NCBI GenBank assembly: GCA_030062745.1
Contig: CP099839.1
Coordinates: forward strand, 44,156,796-44,220,795
DNA from: Capitulum mitella
Lineage: Eukaryota > Arthropoda > Thecostraca > Pollicipedomorpha > Pollicipedidae
Length of the DNA: 64,000 bases
Reading direction: 5' to 3'
In this document: in pieces, positions 10,076 through 19,460 of the stretch
Layout: each line of letters starts with the position of its first letter
Position numbering within the stretch: the stretch's first letter is position 1
Notes under the pieces: model-generated
What the model was told of the DNA's origin: nothing
Seen by the model: the letters and a program-made list of their open reading frames with translations, nothing else
Database searches by the model: none
Position numbers and translations under genes: made by a program

Positions 10076-13000
10076 GTAAGTATTAAAAATGCTTTGTAAT
10101 GCATTTTTTGATATAATGTCTTGTAGTATTCCTGTATCCGAACCAAACAAGGGCAGAAAAGAAATTTCAGACAAGCTTGAAAAGAACACAACAGGTAACC
10201 ATTTTTGAGTTATGCCATTTCATTTGGTCCAGTGTCATGCTGGAGAGCATGGTAGTGGGCTTTCTGGAATGCACCTGGTCCTGAGAAAGATATTTGTGGG
10301 AGTGGCTATTTGTGCTTGCTGGTGCAACATATTGTTTACTAGAATAACCAGGACCATTTATTGCAAAGACATACAAATTCTATAATAAGAAATGAACAGT
10401 TTTACTGCAGTAAGCCTCTGTTTGGTCTTTTTCTGGAATAGAGGACATGCAGTTTAATTATGTACAGATCCTAAACTAACCAAATAAATTTGGTCTAGTG
10501 ATTGGTTGTTTGGTCTGAAGAATAATTAATTCGATAAGTTTATTTTCACCATGGTTACCAGGTAGCCATATACATTACATCACATAGTCATGTTGGCACA
10601 AACTACAGAAAAATTTAGGAAAGGAAATATGCTTCTGCTCATCACCATGGCAGAGGCATTATATGCCACATTATATACTATGTGTACCAAATTGTCAAAG
10701 ATAAGCTTTTATATGTTGTACATATGTGATATTGGCTGGACTGTAGAATACATTATGGTGGCAGACTGCTGTTGCAGTAGGGATGTCCTAGCTTTGTTGT
10801 CTCATAGGTGATGCTGTCATATGTTCTGAGCTGAATTAAATGTTGATGGTCTTGCAGTGATAACAGTGGTGTTTGATGTTTCTCAGCTCACTCCAGGAAC
10901 AGCTCTATATCTAGTTCATCTTCATGTCCAGTAGAGCAGAGCTCCACTCCACTGTCCAAGTCTGTAGCAGATTCACCAGACCCCCAGGCTAGCTTTTTGG
11001 CCAACATTCAAGAGGAAGAAAAGAGATGGCCACTTATTACAGGTAATATGCAATGAATATGTTGGCATCTTGTCATATTTTGATACATTATATGCTAGAA
11101 AGGACTCACATCTGTGGGCTTGTTAAACCTATCATTTGATAGCCTTAATGATGCAAAGCTAAGATTTCTTACTTGGGATACAAGTTGTTTCATATCTGTC
11201 TTAAAATAAAACATCAGGTGCACAGCAGGGATTCTTGTTGCAGGATGTCATTCACTTATCACTCTTTGGTTTGTCATCAGATACCGAGAAGGAACATCTG
11301 ATTGGCCAGCGGCTGACGAAGACACTGCGCTGCCTGGCGGCCGACAAATGCGCGCTCGGCTACCTCACCGCCTACCTGGAGAGCAAACACGTGGCCGGCT
11401 ACCTGCACTTCTGGATGGAAGCTGAGGCGATCCGGCGCCAGCTGGAGTCGGACGCGCCGGAGCGGCCGCCGCCGGACGCCGGGCAACCGCGCAACGGCGA
11501 GCTGCCGGCCGCAGCGCTGTCGCGGCTGCTGCGCCGGTACGCGTTGGACGAGGCCGGGCCGCGGCTGCGGCTGCCGGCCGAGCTGCTGGTCGAGTCCGTC
11601 GAGCCCCGGCAGCTGGTGGCACGCGCCCAGGCGGCGGCGGACGCGGCGCTCTCGGCCCAGCACCTGACCGACTTTCTGCAGAGCGACCACTACCAGTGCT
11701 ACCAGGTGGACGTGCTCACCAGCACCACCGTCGAAATTTGTGATATCCTCTTCAATGAGGCCATCGTGTTTATGTTTATGGAGGTGAGTGGTGGTTGTGG
11801 TCTGTTTTGTGTCCATTTTGATGATTTTCATGTCATCGTCCAAAACAATGGATCATGTCATTTTTTGCTCTAAAAGTGTGTTTTTGCTATGTCAGGTCGG
11901 TAACTTTAGGTAGAAACTGGCTTGATTGGAAGTGTCTTTTCATTTGCTGTGTGTGAGATAAAATGTATGGTTTTGTATAGGAGTACTTTCCATGATCATG
12001 TCATCATCCTTTGATATTTTTCACTGGCAAGTCCACTGTGTTCAATATATTATGCCCAATAGAGTTCTTTGAAATCACATAAGGTAGGTATTGGGAGCAT
12101 ACAAATAATGTTATGTCAGTCACAGTGCGGAGAAGAAATTGGCAATTCCTGTTAACTCAGTCTGTGTGCACCAGTCTTTGTAGACAATTTCACAGTCTTG
12201 TCCCTCGGCAGACATCATACAAAAAGTCCCAGATGGCAGATATGTGGTCGAGCAGCCCAGAGGAAAAACGAGAACAACGTGTTTTATGCATATGACGTCC
12301 ATTCCAGTTCATGGAGCAAGAGGGTTTGTCCCAATACATGGAGTTTTGGATGTCTTCCAACAACTTTCGTGATCAGCTGTACGCAATGGGCGATGACTGT
12401 GATGGTGAACAAACCCAGAATGATGCCATGATCCTCTATGACAAGTAAGTCTCACTGTCCTGGATAGGATTAACCCACGACGTCGCACACGACGACGCGC
12501 ACGACCGTCGGTCGGTTACGATGATGCCCGACTGGGGGGGACAATTGGCTGCCCCCCTCTAACTCACGAACGATTGGTCGCACGATAAAAAATAAGCACA
12601 CCGTTGGAACGTTTGTGACGAGTAGAGCTCGAAACTGGTCTCATTTTTTAGTTTTAGGTAATAGGTAAACAATTTACGTCCTATGTATGTTTTCTCATAG
12701 CCAACTGCATGAGACCGAGAAATGGCCTGAATCTCAAGGGCTGTGACTAATAACACATAGGTAAAGGCATCAGCGCTTAAGTAAAGGTCCGCAAATGTCG
12801 ATACACATCTAATTTCTCGGATTTGTTCAATATATACGCCGAAACATTGAGTTAAGACACGGCAATTTTCGCGCCGGCTATCTGCGTGCGCCGCAGCCGT
12901 ACGCAGTAAGAAATTGACGGGAACTAATTTTAGCGTTGGTTTATTTTTGCGAAAGAAGCCTGTTTATGTAAATTGTATTGATCTTAGTGTTTTTGTGATG

Positions 13001-14902
13001 GTTTTTTATACTTAGATTTTGCAAAAATTAATTGGTTACCAATCTACACAACTGGCGGAGCTTTATTCGTGAGAGCCTGTTTATTTCCAAAATATGTAAT
13101 ATTCTTTAAAACTTTTTGAGGTTCCTGGTATTACTTACGTCTGTGCAAGCCAGTTCTGCCATTTTCTACCCATTCTGAGTAATTCATCGCTGATTTTGAC
13201 GGTGGTACACTTTGGCCCACTACAGTTATTCGTGACCTGACTTCAGGTCAATGGCTGGAAGTCATTGATACTTTGCCCAGTGACGGTAACTAGATGTCTG
13301 CTTCACTTTACTAAAAATGTTATGAAATATTCCGTCAATTTCCGAATAAAACGGCATGACTTAAAAATGGGCTTGACCTTAGGTCAATGACCCGGAAAAT
13401 TCCGGAAAATCTGAGATAATAGATTCATTGCATCTGTCGAGATCACTAATCCCTGAAAGTATTATTGTGATGTCTTGTTTTCCGAAAAAGTTATAGAGCG
13501 TTTAACTTTTTTGGACATGGTCCGTTTGACCTGGCCTAGGTCAGGCACCCGACCTAACCTGAGGCCAACACTGTGACACAAGGTGTAAAAATGATGAAGC
13601 AAAAGGGACACAAAGTTTCGTAGTTCTGTGTTTGTTCGTTCTCTCGCAATTCCAGGAAAACCTTTGGGGGATGGCGGTCAACTCCCCCCCAGTCGGGGAC
13701 GGGTTAAGGTTGTATTCGTAGTGCTACTTACATTTTCGTCTGTTGAGCAGGATTATTTTGTACCAGAATCGAAATGATGGGACACGCGGCGATGTTACTC
13801 ATGATTTTGGCCCAGTTGCAAAGCATTGCCAATAGGCCATCCTCTTGAATTACGGTCTTAATCTTAATTTCTGGATAGGATTTAATTCTTTTTTTTCCTT
13901 TCTTACTGAACTGGTTGCATTTTAAGAAAATGTGTAAGGAATGGACCAGGTATTTCCGTTTTGGTTAAATACCCACAATTGTTGGTATACGTTTGACCAC
14001 ATTTCTAGACGTGTTCAAGTGCTAATATCTACCAGCAGAGCTGTTCGTTGTACATTGTCTTCACACCTTGCAGACGTCTTCTGTCCCCTGATATGCCATC
14101 GCTTCGCCTCCCATGCCATGGTAACCCGTCGTGTCTGCGGACATTTGTCCCGTGGGACGCCGCCCCCTGTCCCCAATGACGCGTGCCGTGCCGTCTGACG
14201 CCGACCGCGTCCGCCGGCGCGCAGGTATTTCTCGCTGCAGGCGGCCAGCCCGCTCGGCTTCAGCAGCCTGACGCGCACTGAGCTGGAGCTCAACATCTGC
14301 CGCGACGGTGGACCGCAGCCAGAGTGTTTCCTCCGGCCGATGCTGGTGCTGCACAACGTCCTGCAGCAGGTGAGCGGACCTGATCTGGTCTCACCTGACC
14401 TGACGAGCTGGGGAGCAGAACTGACCAGCAGGTGAACGCACATGACTGGCAAAAGAGACTGGACCAAAAAATGAGACGCCCTGACCAGCAGGTGATTGGG
14501 CCTGACCAGCAGGTGAGCAGACTGGTCCAGCAGGTGAGAAGACCCGTCCAGTTGGTGAGATGACCTGTCGATCAGGTGAGCAGATCTGTCCAAGATGTGA
14601 TAAGACCTGACCAGTAGGCGAACGAACCTGACCAGCAGGCGAGCAGACCAGACCAGTAGGTGAGCGTGCGTGGCCTGGAGGTGAACGGACCGGCCAGCAG
14701 ATGAGTGGACATGACTTTCAGGTGAGAATATCTGACCTGCAGGAGAGTGGACCTGACCATCACGTGAACGGACCTAGCCATCAGTTCAATGGACCTGACC
14801 AGCAGGTGAAAGACCTGACCAGCAGCTTAGCAGCCCTGACCAGCAGCCAGCTGGTGAAGTTAGTTGACCAGTGGGATAGAGAACAGGGATGGCGGGTTTA
14901 AT

Positions 14903-14946
<44 letters not shown>

Positions 14947-16629
14947 TTTGATTCCTTCCATATTGCACTTCCGAAATACAGCTTGGACGCGGATATGGTT
15001 ATGTCGAAATGCCCATAGGTTAACGACTGGCTTTCCTACGTTTAGCGTCGTGTTTAAGGTCCGGTGCACTTAGATATGTCCAACACGTTTGTTTTTCTTA
15101 GTTGTTACCAACTTACGAGTCTCTGTCGTTTTTCAGAGGTATTTAAGCGAGTTTCTCAACTCCCAAGTGTTCTTCAAGTACGCGATGGATCTGGTGAACA
15201 GTATACGACATCCGACTAAGCCGTACACCTGCGACAGGACAGGTAAGTACCCCACCGTGCCAACGTCCTTGACGCGTGCTGGCATTACGCTTGACGTGCC
15301 TTAGATTTAGCCCTGTCTAGAGGCAGTCTGAAACGTTCACATGGTGCGACGTCAGCCGCTCAGCTTCACACGGTACGTGTGCCTGACCGTGCTGGCCGGC
15401 TCAGGGACTGGCTTAGTGACCGGCCCCGGCGACTGGCCTTTTGTCAGCGGTCGCCAGGCGGCCGGCGCCGGGCTGCGACCTTTCGTGTCCCTCCAAGACG
15501 TGGACGGACCGGTATTGATTATCGGACGGTGCGGCACCTGGCCGTCCACTCGGACCGGACAGTCGTCCGCCGGTCCGTCCCCCGGCCCGTAAGCCGGCTG
15601 TGCGCGCCGGTCTCTGTGTGCCGCTGACCGCTGTATCGTGTTGTGCAGTGCTGGCTGCCCGGCTGCCGGCGGTGGTCCTCTGTGTCGGCGGCGCCTAACC
15701 ATGGTCGTGCTGGTGTCGACAGACGCGGCCAGCACGTGCAGCAGCGATCTGGGCTCCTCGGTGACGGGCGGCTCGGTGCCGGAGCGCTGGTCCCACCCTG
15801 ACCCTGGCCAGCTGCACCGGCGCCGATACTATGGGTCAGTGCCGCGCCGGAGACAGCCGGCTGCACGGCGGGGGCGGCAGCTCCGGATAGCGGCCGGCGG
15901 TGGGGGCGACCGGACGGTGTCGTGCGGACGTGTGTTGTCACCTCTGACGCGAGGGTTTTTGGAGATTCGTTTTTGTGTCCTCGTTTGCTTTTTCGATTTG
16001 TTCTTTTTCGATTTGGGTTTCATGTACGCACCTAACGCGCGGCCGGCGCTGCTCTGACAGTGCTGGTCCGCCCACTGTCGTGTCCTGTGCCGGCAGGCTG
16101 AGTATCGGCCACGTGAACCACGTGGGCCGGTACGAGTCGCACCTGGAACCGCAGCCGGACCCCGGCCGGCCGGGGGCGCTGCGACGCGCCGTCCAGTCTC
16201 TTCTCAGACACGACGAGAGCAAGGTACGTCTCTGCCCGACCCGGCAACGGGGAGGGGGCCGGGGAGGGGAGCCTGCAGTGGTTGTAGTGGCACTCTGTGA
16301 TCGTGCGATACAACATGTGTTATGCCGTGACTCCAGAGGAACGTGCCAGGCGATTATGTGAATACTCCTAACGTTGCCGTGGGGTTTCTGGGACTTGTTG
16401 GAATCGGAGAGTGTCGGGTCGCTCCTAGGTTGGGCATTCCTTCATATTTTTTTCGATTCTTTAATTTCCTGATGGCGCGCGCCGAAGAGGTCGTTCGCCC
16501 CTGACCCGACGTGCTGCCGACCAGGTGAAGGAGGAAATGGCCTGGCGGGTGGCCAACCTGATCGTCAAGGACGTCACCAACGTGACCATGGGTCTGGGCG
16601 GCAGTCCCACACATCGGCCCAACTGGTGA
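10048..16629 (+). CDS. AKAP10: A-kinase anchoring protein 10 (D-AKAP2)
   Basis: AKAP10 is a dual-specificity scaffold that tethers protein kinase A regulatory subunits and carries RGS-like domains that bind Rab4/Rab11 in vertebrates. Ten exons are proposed: 10048-10075, about 10162-10194, 10887-11042, 11281-11783, 12308-12444, 14225-14369, 15137-15242, 15723-15834, 16097-16223 and 16525-16629. Exons 3-10 join in phase with GT-AG introns, giving about 483 residues against 662 in human. The start MSFFKRKFK resembles the vertebrate start. RGS-like region 1 (SKHVAGYLHFWMEAEAIR) has a much shorter insert than in human. RGS-like region 2 contains FLQSDHYQCYQVDVLTS, YMEFWMSSNNF and QNDAMILYDKYFSLQA. 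Exon 10 carries the PKA-binding amphipathic helix EEMAWRVANLIVKDV. The exon 2 acceptor is uncertain. A family B transposon sits in intron 5 and a 21-bp donor-containing array in intron 6. Confidence 0.93.
10162..10194 (+). CDS. AKAP10: AKAP10 exon 2 (acceptor uncertain)
   Basis: The frame that joins exon 3 reads ISDKLEKNTT before donor GTAACC. The more attractive acceptor TTGTAG at 10126 would put the exon one base out of phase with exon 1. An AG at 10160-10161 restores phase but is a poor acceptor. Transcript evidence would settle it. Confidence 0.45.
10887..11042 (+). CDS. AKAP10: AKAP10 exon 3
   Basis: Acceptor TTTCTCAG, donor GTAATA. It encodes a serine-rich linker (HSRNSSISSSSSCP) and ends ANIQEEEKRWPLIT. 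Phase 1 in and out. This is the unstructured N-terminal region. Confidence 0.75.
11281..11783 (+). CDS. AKAP10: AKAP10 exon 4
   Basis: The largest exon at 503 bp. It encodes TEKEHLIGQRLTKTLRC, SKHVAGYLHFWMEAEAIR, an Ala/Arg-rich insert and AQHLTDFLQSDHYQCYQVDV, ending FMFME before donor GTGAGT. It holds RGS-like region 1 and starts region 2. It is very GC-rich, unlike exons 3 and 5 on either side. Confidence 0.92.
12308..12444 (+). CDS. AKAP10: AKAP10 exon 5
   Basis: Acceptor ATTCCAG, donor GTAAGT. It encodes FMEQEGLSQYMEFWMSSNNF and QTQNDAMILYDK, the core of RGS-like region 2. The exon is AT-rich. A 1.24-kb transposon begins 26 bases beyond its donor. Confidence 0.93.
12470..13707. mobile_element. 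TTAA-bounded miniature transposon, family B copy 1
   Basis: Bounded by TTAACCC...GGGTTAA with short terminal inverted repeats and a G-run/C-run hairpin inside each end. It is about 1.24 kb with no coding capacity. A second copy in the same orientation lies at 34420-35649. TTAA and CCC ends point to a piggyBac-type non-autonomous element. It contains repeated TGACCT/AGGTCA motifs. It has inserted 26 bases after the 5' splice site of AKAP10 exon 5. Confidence 0.87.
14225..14369 (+). CDS. AKAP10: AKAP10 exon 6
   Basis: Acceptor GCGCAG. It encodes YFSLQAASPLGFSSLTRTEL, NICRDGGPQPECF and ends HNVLQQ at CAG|GTGAGC. This donor is the first unit of a 21-bp tandem array. Confidence 0.93.
14363..14870 (+). 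repeat. 21-bp minisatellite beginning at the AKAP10 exon 6 donor
   Basis: More than 20 copies of a unit close to CCTGACCAGCAGGTGAGCGGA at 21-bp spacing. The true exon end CTGCAGCAG|GTGAGCGGA matches the unit, so the array repeats the 5' splice site and the last exon bases. Later copies vary at the GTGAG core. Confidence 0.92.
14906..14943 (+). repeat. AT microsatellite
   Basis: A (TA)n run in AKAP10 intron 6, just after the minisatellite. Confidence 0.95.
15137..15242 (+). CDS. AKAP10: AKAP10 exon 7
   Basis: Acceptor TTTTTCAG, donor GTAAGT. It encodes RYLSEFLNSQVFFKYAMDLV and closes RGS-like region 2 (human counterpart FLPGFLSSNLYYKYLNDLI). Confidence 0.93.
15723..15834 (+). CDS. AKAP10: AKAP10 exon 8
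   Basis: Acceptor TCGACAG, donor GTCAGT. It encodes a Ser/Gly-rich linker (TCSSDLGSSVTGGS) and ends RWSHPDPGQLHRRRYY. Phase 1 in, phase 2 out. Confidence 0.85.
16097..16223 (+). CDS. AKAP10: AKAP10 exon 9
   Basis: Acceptor CGGCAG, donor GTACGT. It encodes LSIGHVNHVGRYESHLEPQP and LRRAVQSLLRHDESK, corresponding to the human FGRVSDLGQFIRESEPEPD region ahead of the anchoring helix. Confidence 0.9.
16525..16629 (+). CDS. AKAP10: AKAP10 exon 10, PKA-anchoring helix and stop
   Basis: Acceptor GACCAG. It encodes VKEEMAWRVANLIVKDV, the amphipathic helix that docks on the RI/RII dimerisation domain (human EELAWKIAKMIVSDI). The protein ends HRPNW with TGA at 16627-16629. The vertebrate C-terminal PDZ ligand ending TKL is absent. 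Confidence 0.92.
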   Translation: MKEEMAWRVANLIVKDVTNVTMGLGGSPTHRPNW

Positions 16630-18569
16630 CGTGCCGGCCGGTCCGGTCCGGCCGGACCCACGCTGTGATCCGCTGCGGGACGGAGTGTTCGGCTGGCGCC
16701 TGCTGAGCCCAGTTGCGGTCTTTTAATGTCGGTTGCTTGACGTTTTCGGTCGCAGGAGCGATGCGTATGGTTACTGGGAGGCGACACCTCCGACGTATCG
16801 CGCTGCTTTGTTTAACCGCGTTCTGGTGTCTTGTTATGACTTTGCTTGGGCACAAATTTTAGATGCGTGCTTGGCTTCGACGGCGGTTGAATGGAACAGC
16901 TGCTACCGGAAGGTGGTGCCCAGTTTCCGGGTCTTAAGGGCTCTACGTGAGAAGCAGGGAGCAAGGACAATCTCTCCGCTTCGCTGCAATATTGAACAGA
17001 ACGCTATGTCGGTTGGCTGTTAGGACGCTACCGTGGAGTTCAAAAACGCCGACAGTACCTAGATCTGTGTTGCCAAAGCGAGCTGTGGGCGTGCGGTGGA
17101 TTTCGGCCCGCTCGGCGACTGTCGGTATTCAGAGTGACGGCGCCGCGGTCGCGGTGTCGGGCCGGCGTACACTGGTGTCCCCCAGAGGACAGGCCCTCTG
17201 GAGAGGTGCCGGGCGGAACTGGTCGCCGGTCGCACGAGCCTGTTTCCCCGCCCGGACTTGCCGGCGCAGCGTCAACGGTGGACCTGGCGACAGCAGCGCG
17301 GGCGCAACTCTTCCATAAGGTTGTATTTTTGCGAGTTGTGCGCCTGCGTTGGAAATGTACACGAGCATTCGTATTTGTTATGTGGTGAAGACATCTGTTA
17401 CAGGATGAGATTAGCTAGTTTCTAATATATCGACACATATCCGTGGCCTGTGTCAGCCGTGCCGTTCAGGGCAGAGGGCAGCCGCTGGAGAAAATTATGG
17501 CTGATCCGTGTGTCAGAGCACATTGAAATGTGCACAACAGAACATACATTCGCTTGCCATACCATGTGACCCAATTGCCTGATTTTTACGGCTGATAACG
17601 CGTTGTTCTTCACGGGATGCAACAACTTTTGATGAGACTATCTGAGTTAAATTCGTTGTTATAAATGTGTACGGAACTTCCGTTGGCAATTGGCGACAAA
17701 CTGGGTCTTGCGCGCGTGTGTCCGCTGCGCAGCGTCCGCAGTCAGTGTCGAGACAAAATGAGTCTTCAGCTTGCTTGGTTCGTCTCTCACCGGCCAATGG
17801 TTGCGTGCGACCTAGCGAGGTCGCTGGATTGCTTATTTATCTATCGATGAAATCATCGCCCAGTTACAGATCGTAGAACGCTGGCTGACGGTGTTAGCTT
17901 GTGGAGAGAAATGCCATTGCAGATTCTAAAACCTCGCTCGGTGTTTGGCAAATCTGGAAAATGGCAGTTGTTTTCAATGCACGTTGACAACAGCTCGGTG
18001 CACCTTTGATGGAAGCGCCCGTTGGCGAAGACAGGGCATGGAATCAGGGTTCCTGGGAATTAACATCAGTATCGAAGGGGTCTTCAGAATCCAATATTTA
18101 TGGGCAACGGGAAGGATGCGTGGTTGACCAGCCTCGAATCGGTTGAGTTTTCAAATAAATCATGCGCCATATCCACTACGCACCTTGGTTGTTTATGTAC
18201 CTGATCTGTCGCTAGAAACAAGCAAAAACAACACAAATGTACAAGTGCCTATTTTATAGCTAATTCCCTTGAGTTACGCCCATAAAACCAAACAAACTTG
18301 CGTATGTTCATCAGTCTTCGAGAAGAATCAACAGACGCGGGAATACAGAAAACCAGTTGGGATCAGATGCGCTTGGATGCGTGTTTTCAAACAAAAGTTA
18401 AAAAGGCTGCACTTTGCTATATTTAAAAGCTAAACCTCACCAACGTGTACTCTTTTCATCCAACACACCATGAATGCTGTAAAAACCGTCCCATATTATT
18501 ACAGCTCTCCGAAAGGCGTCGACTGGACCGCCCCCGACATCACAAAAGACCGTGACGTCACGACCGGTC
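16630..18569. other. Space between convergent AKAP10 and APEX2
   Basis: Should hold both 3' untranslated regions. AAATAAA at about 18151 on the plus strand could be a polyadenylation signal for AKAP10, though it lies 1.5 kb from the stop. No other gene was recognised. Confidence 0.45.
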
Positions 18570-19460
18570 TCACTTGCTCTGCAGCCACTCGAAGTGGCCG
18601 CAGCGGGCTAGCGGGTCGCCCGGCTTCCCCACACCGCGCGCGCAGCACCAGAACAGCTTGCCCACGTTCGGACCGGCCTTCTTCACCACGCGCTGCACGC
18701 AGGGCTCGCGGTGGCCGCGACAGGCCGGCGGTCGGCGCGTCTTGAGCGTCTGCCGCCAGAACGAGGCCACCTGGGGGTCACGTGAGGCTCCGGCCGCGAA
18801 CAGCGCCGGCTCCGGCACCGCCGCGCAGTCAGCCGCGTTCACCGGCGTCCCGGTCGGGGCCTCAGACGCGCCGTCGGCGGCCGCTGTCCGGTCGGACGTG
18901 CCGTTCGTGTCCTTCGCCGACCGGCGCACGAACGTCAGCAGCGAGGTCTGGCCGGAGCGGGCCCGCTTCAGCGGCGGCGGGGCCGGCGCGGCGCGGCGTG
19001 GCTCGGCCGGCGGCGGCCGCTTCTGGGCGGCAGGCGGCAGGCGGGTAAACACGTCCCGTAGCGTCAGTTGGCGGCCGGCGAACTCCGGGTAGTGTCGGGT
19101 GGCGGCCGGCGGGCAGCGCGCCTCGGCCAGTAGTCGGCCGGCCACGACCGCTCGCACCGGGCAGTGGTCGCTGCCCAGCACGTCCGTCAGCTGGTCACAG
19201 CTCTGCAGCCGGGCCGCCAGCCGGACGTCCGCCAGGACGTAGTCGATGCGGGTGCCGTAGTTGAGCTGGCGTGCGTCCTTCTGCGTGTTCCAGCAGGTGT
19301 AGGCCTCGGCGGCGGCCGGGTGCAGGTGGCGGAACGTGTCCACCAGCCGGTCGTCGTCGTCGGAGGCCGGCTGCGGGCCGGCCGGGGACGAGTCGGCAGC
19401 GGGCGGCGGCTCGCACAGCCACGAGTCCATGAACTGGCGACTCGGAGAGGAGCTGAACTC
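18570..19460 (-). CDS. APEX2: APEX2 exon 5
   Basis: Acceptor GTCCTCAG. It encodes EFSSSPSRQFMDSWL, YGTRIDYVLAD, LGSDHCPV, the PIP box and the GRF zinc finger. The TGA is at 18572-18570. The acceptor was chosen because EFSSSPSRQFMDSWL aligns with the human FEEDPGRKWMDSLL block; a second AG 27 bases inside would delete it. Confidence 0.95.
   Translation of the reverse strand, partial: EFSSSPSRQFMDSWLCEPPPAADSSPAGPQPASDDDDRLVDTFRHLHPAAAEAYTCWNTQKDARQLNYGTRIDYVLADVRLAARLQSCDQLTDVLGSDHCPVRAVVAGRLLAEARCPPAATRHYPEFAGRQLTLRDVFTRLPPAAQKRPPPAEPRRAAPAPPPLKRARSGQTSLLTFVRRSAKDTNGTSDRTAAADGASEAPTGTPVNAADCAAVPEPALFAAGASRDPQVASFWRQTLKTRRPPACRGHREPCVQRVVKKAGPNVGKLFWCCARGVGKPGDPLARCGHFEWLQSK

Noticed and set aside
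14015-14593. 192-aa minus-strand ORF across AKAP10 exon 6 and its array
   Set aside because: It is antisense to a well-supported exon, and its repeating Asp-Arg-Ser-His pattern comes from the 21-bp unit, a multiple of three.
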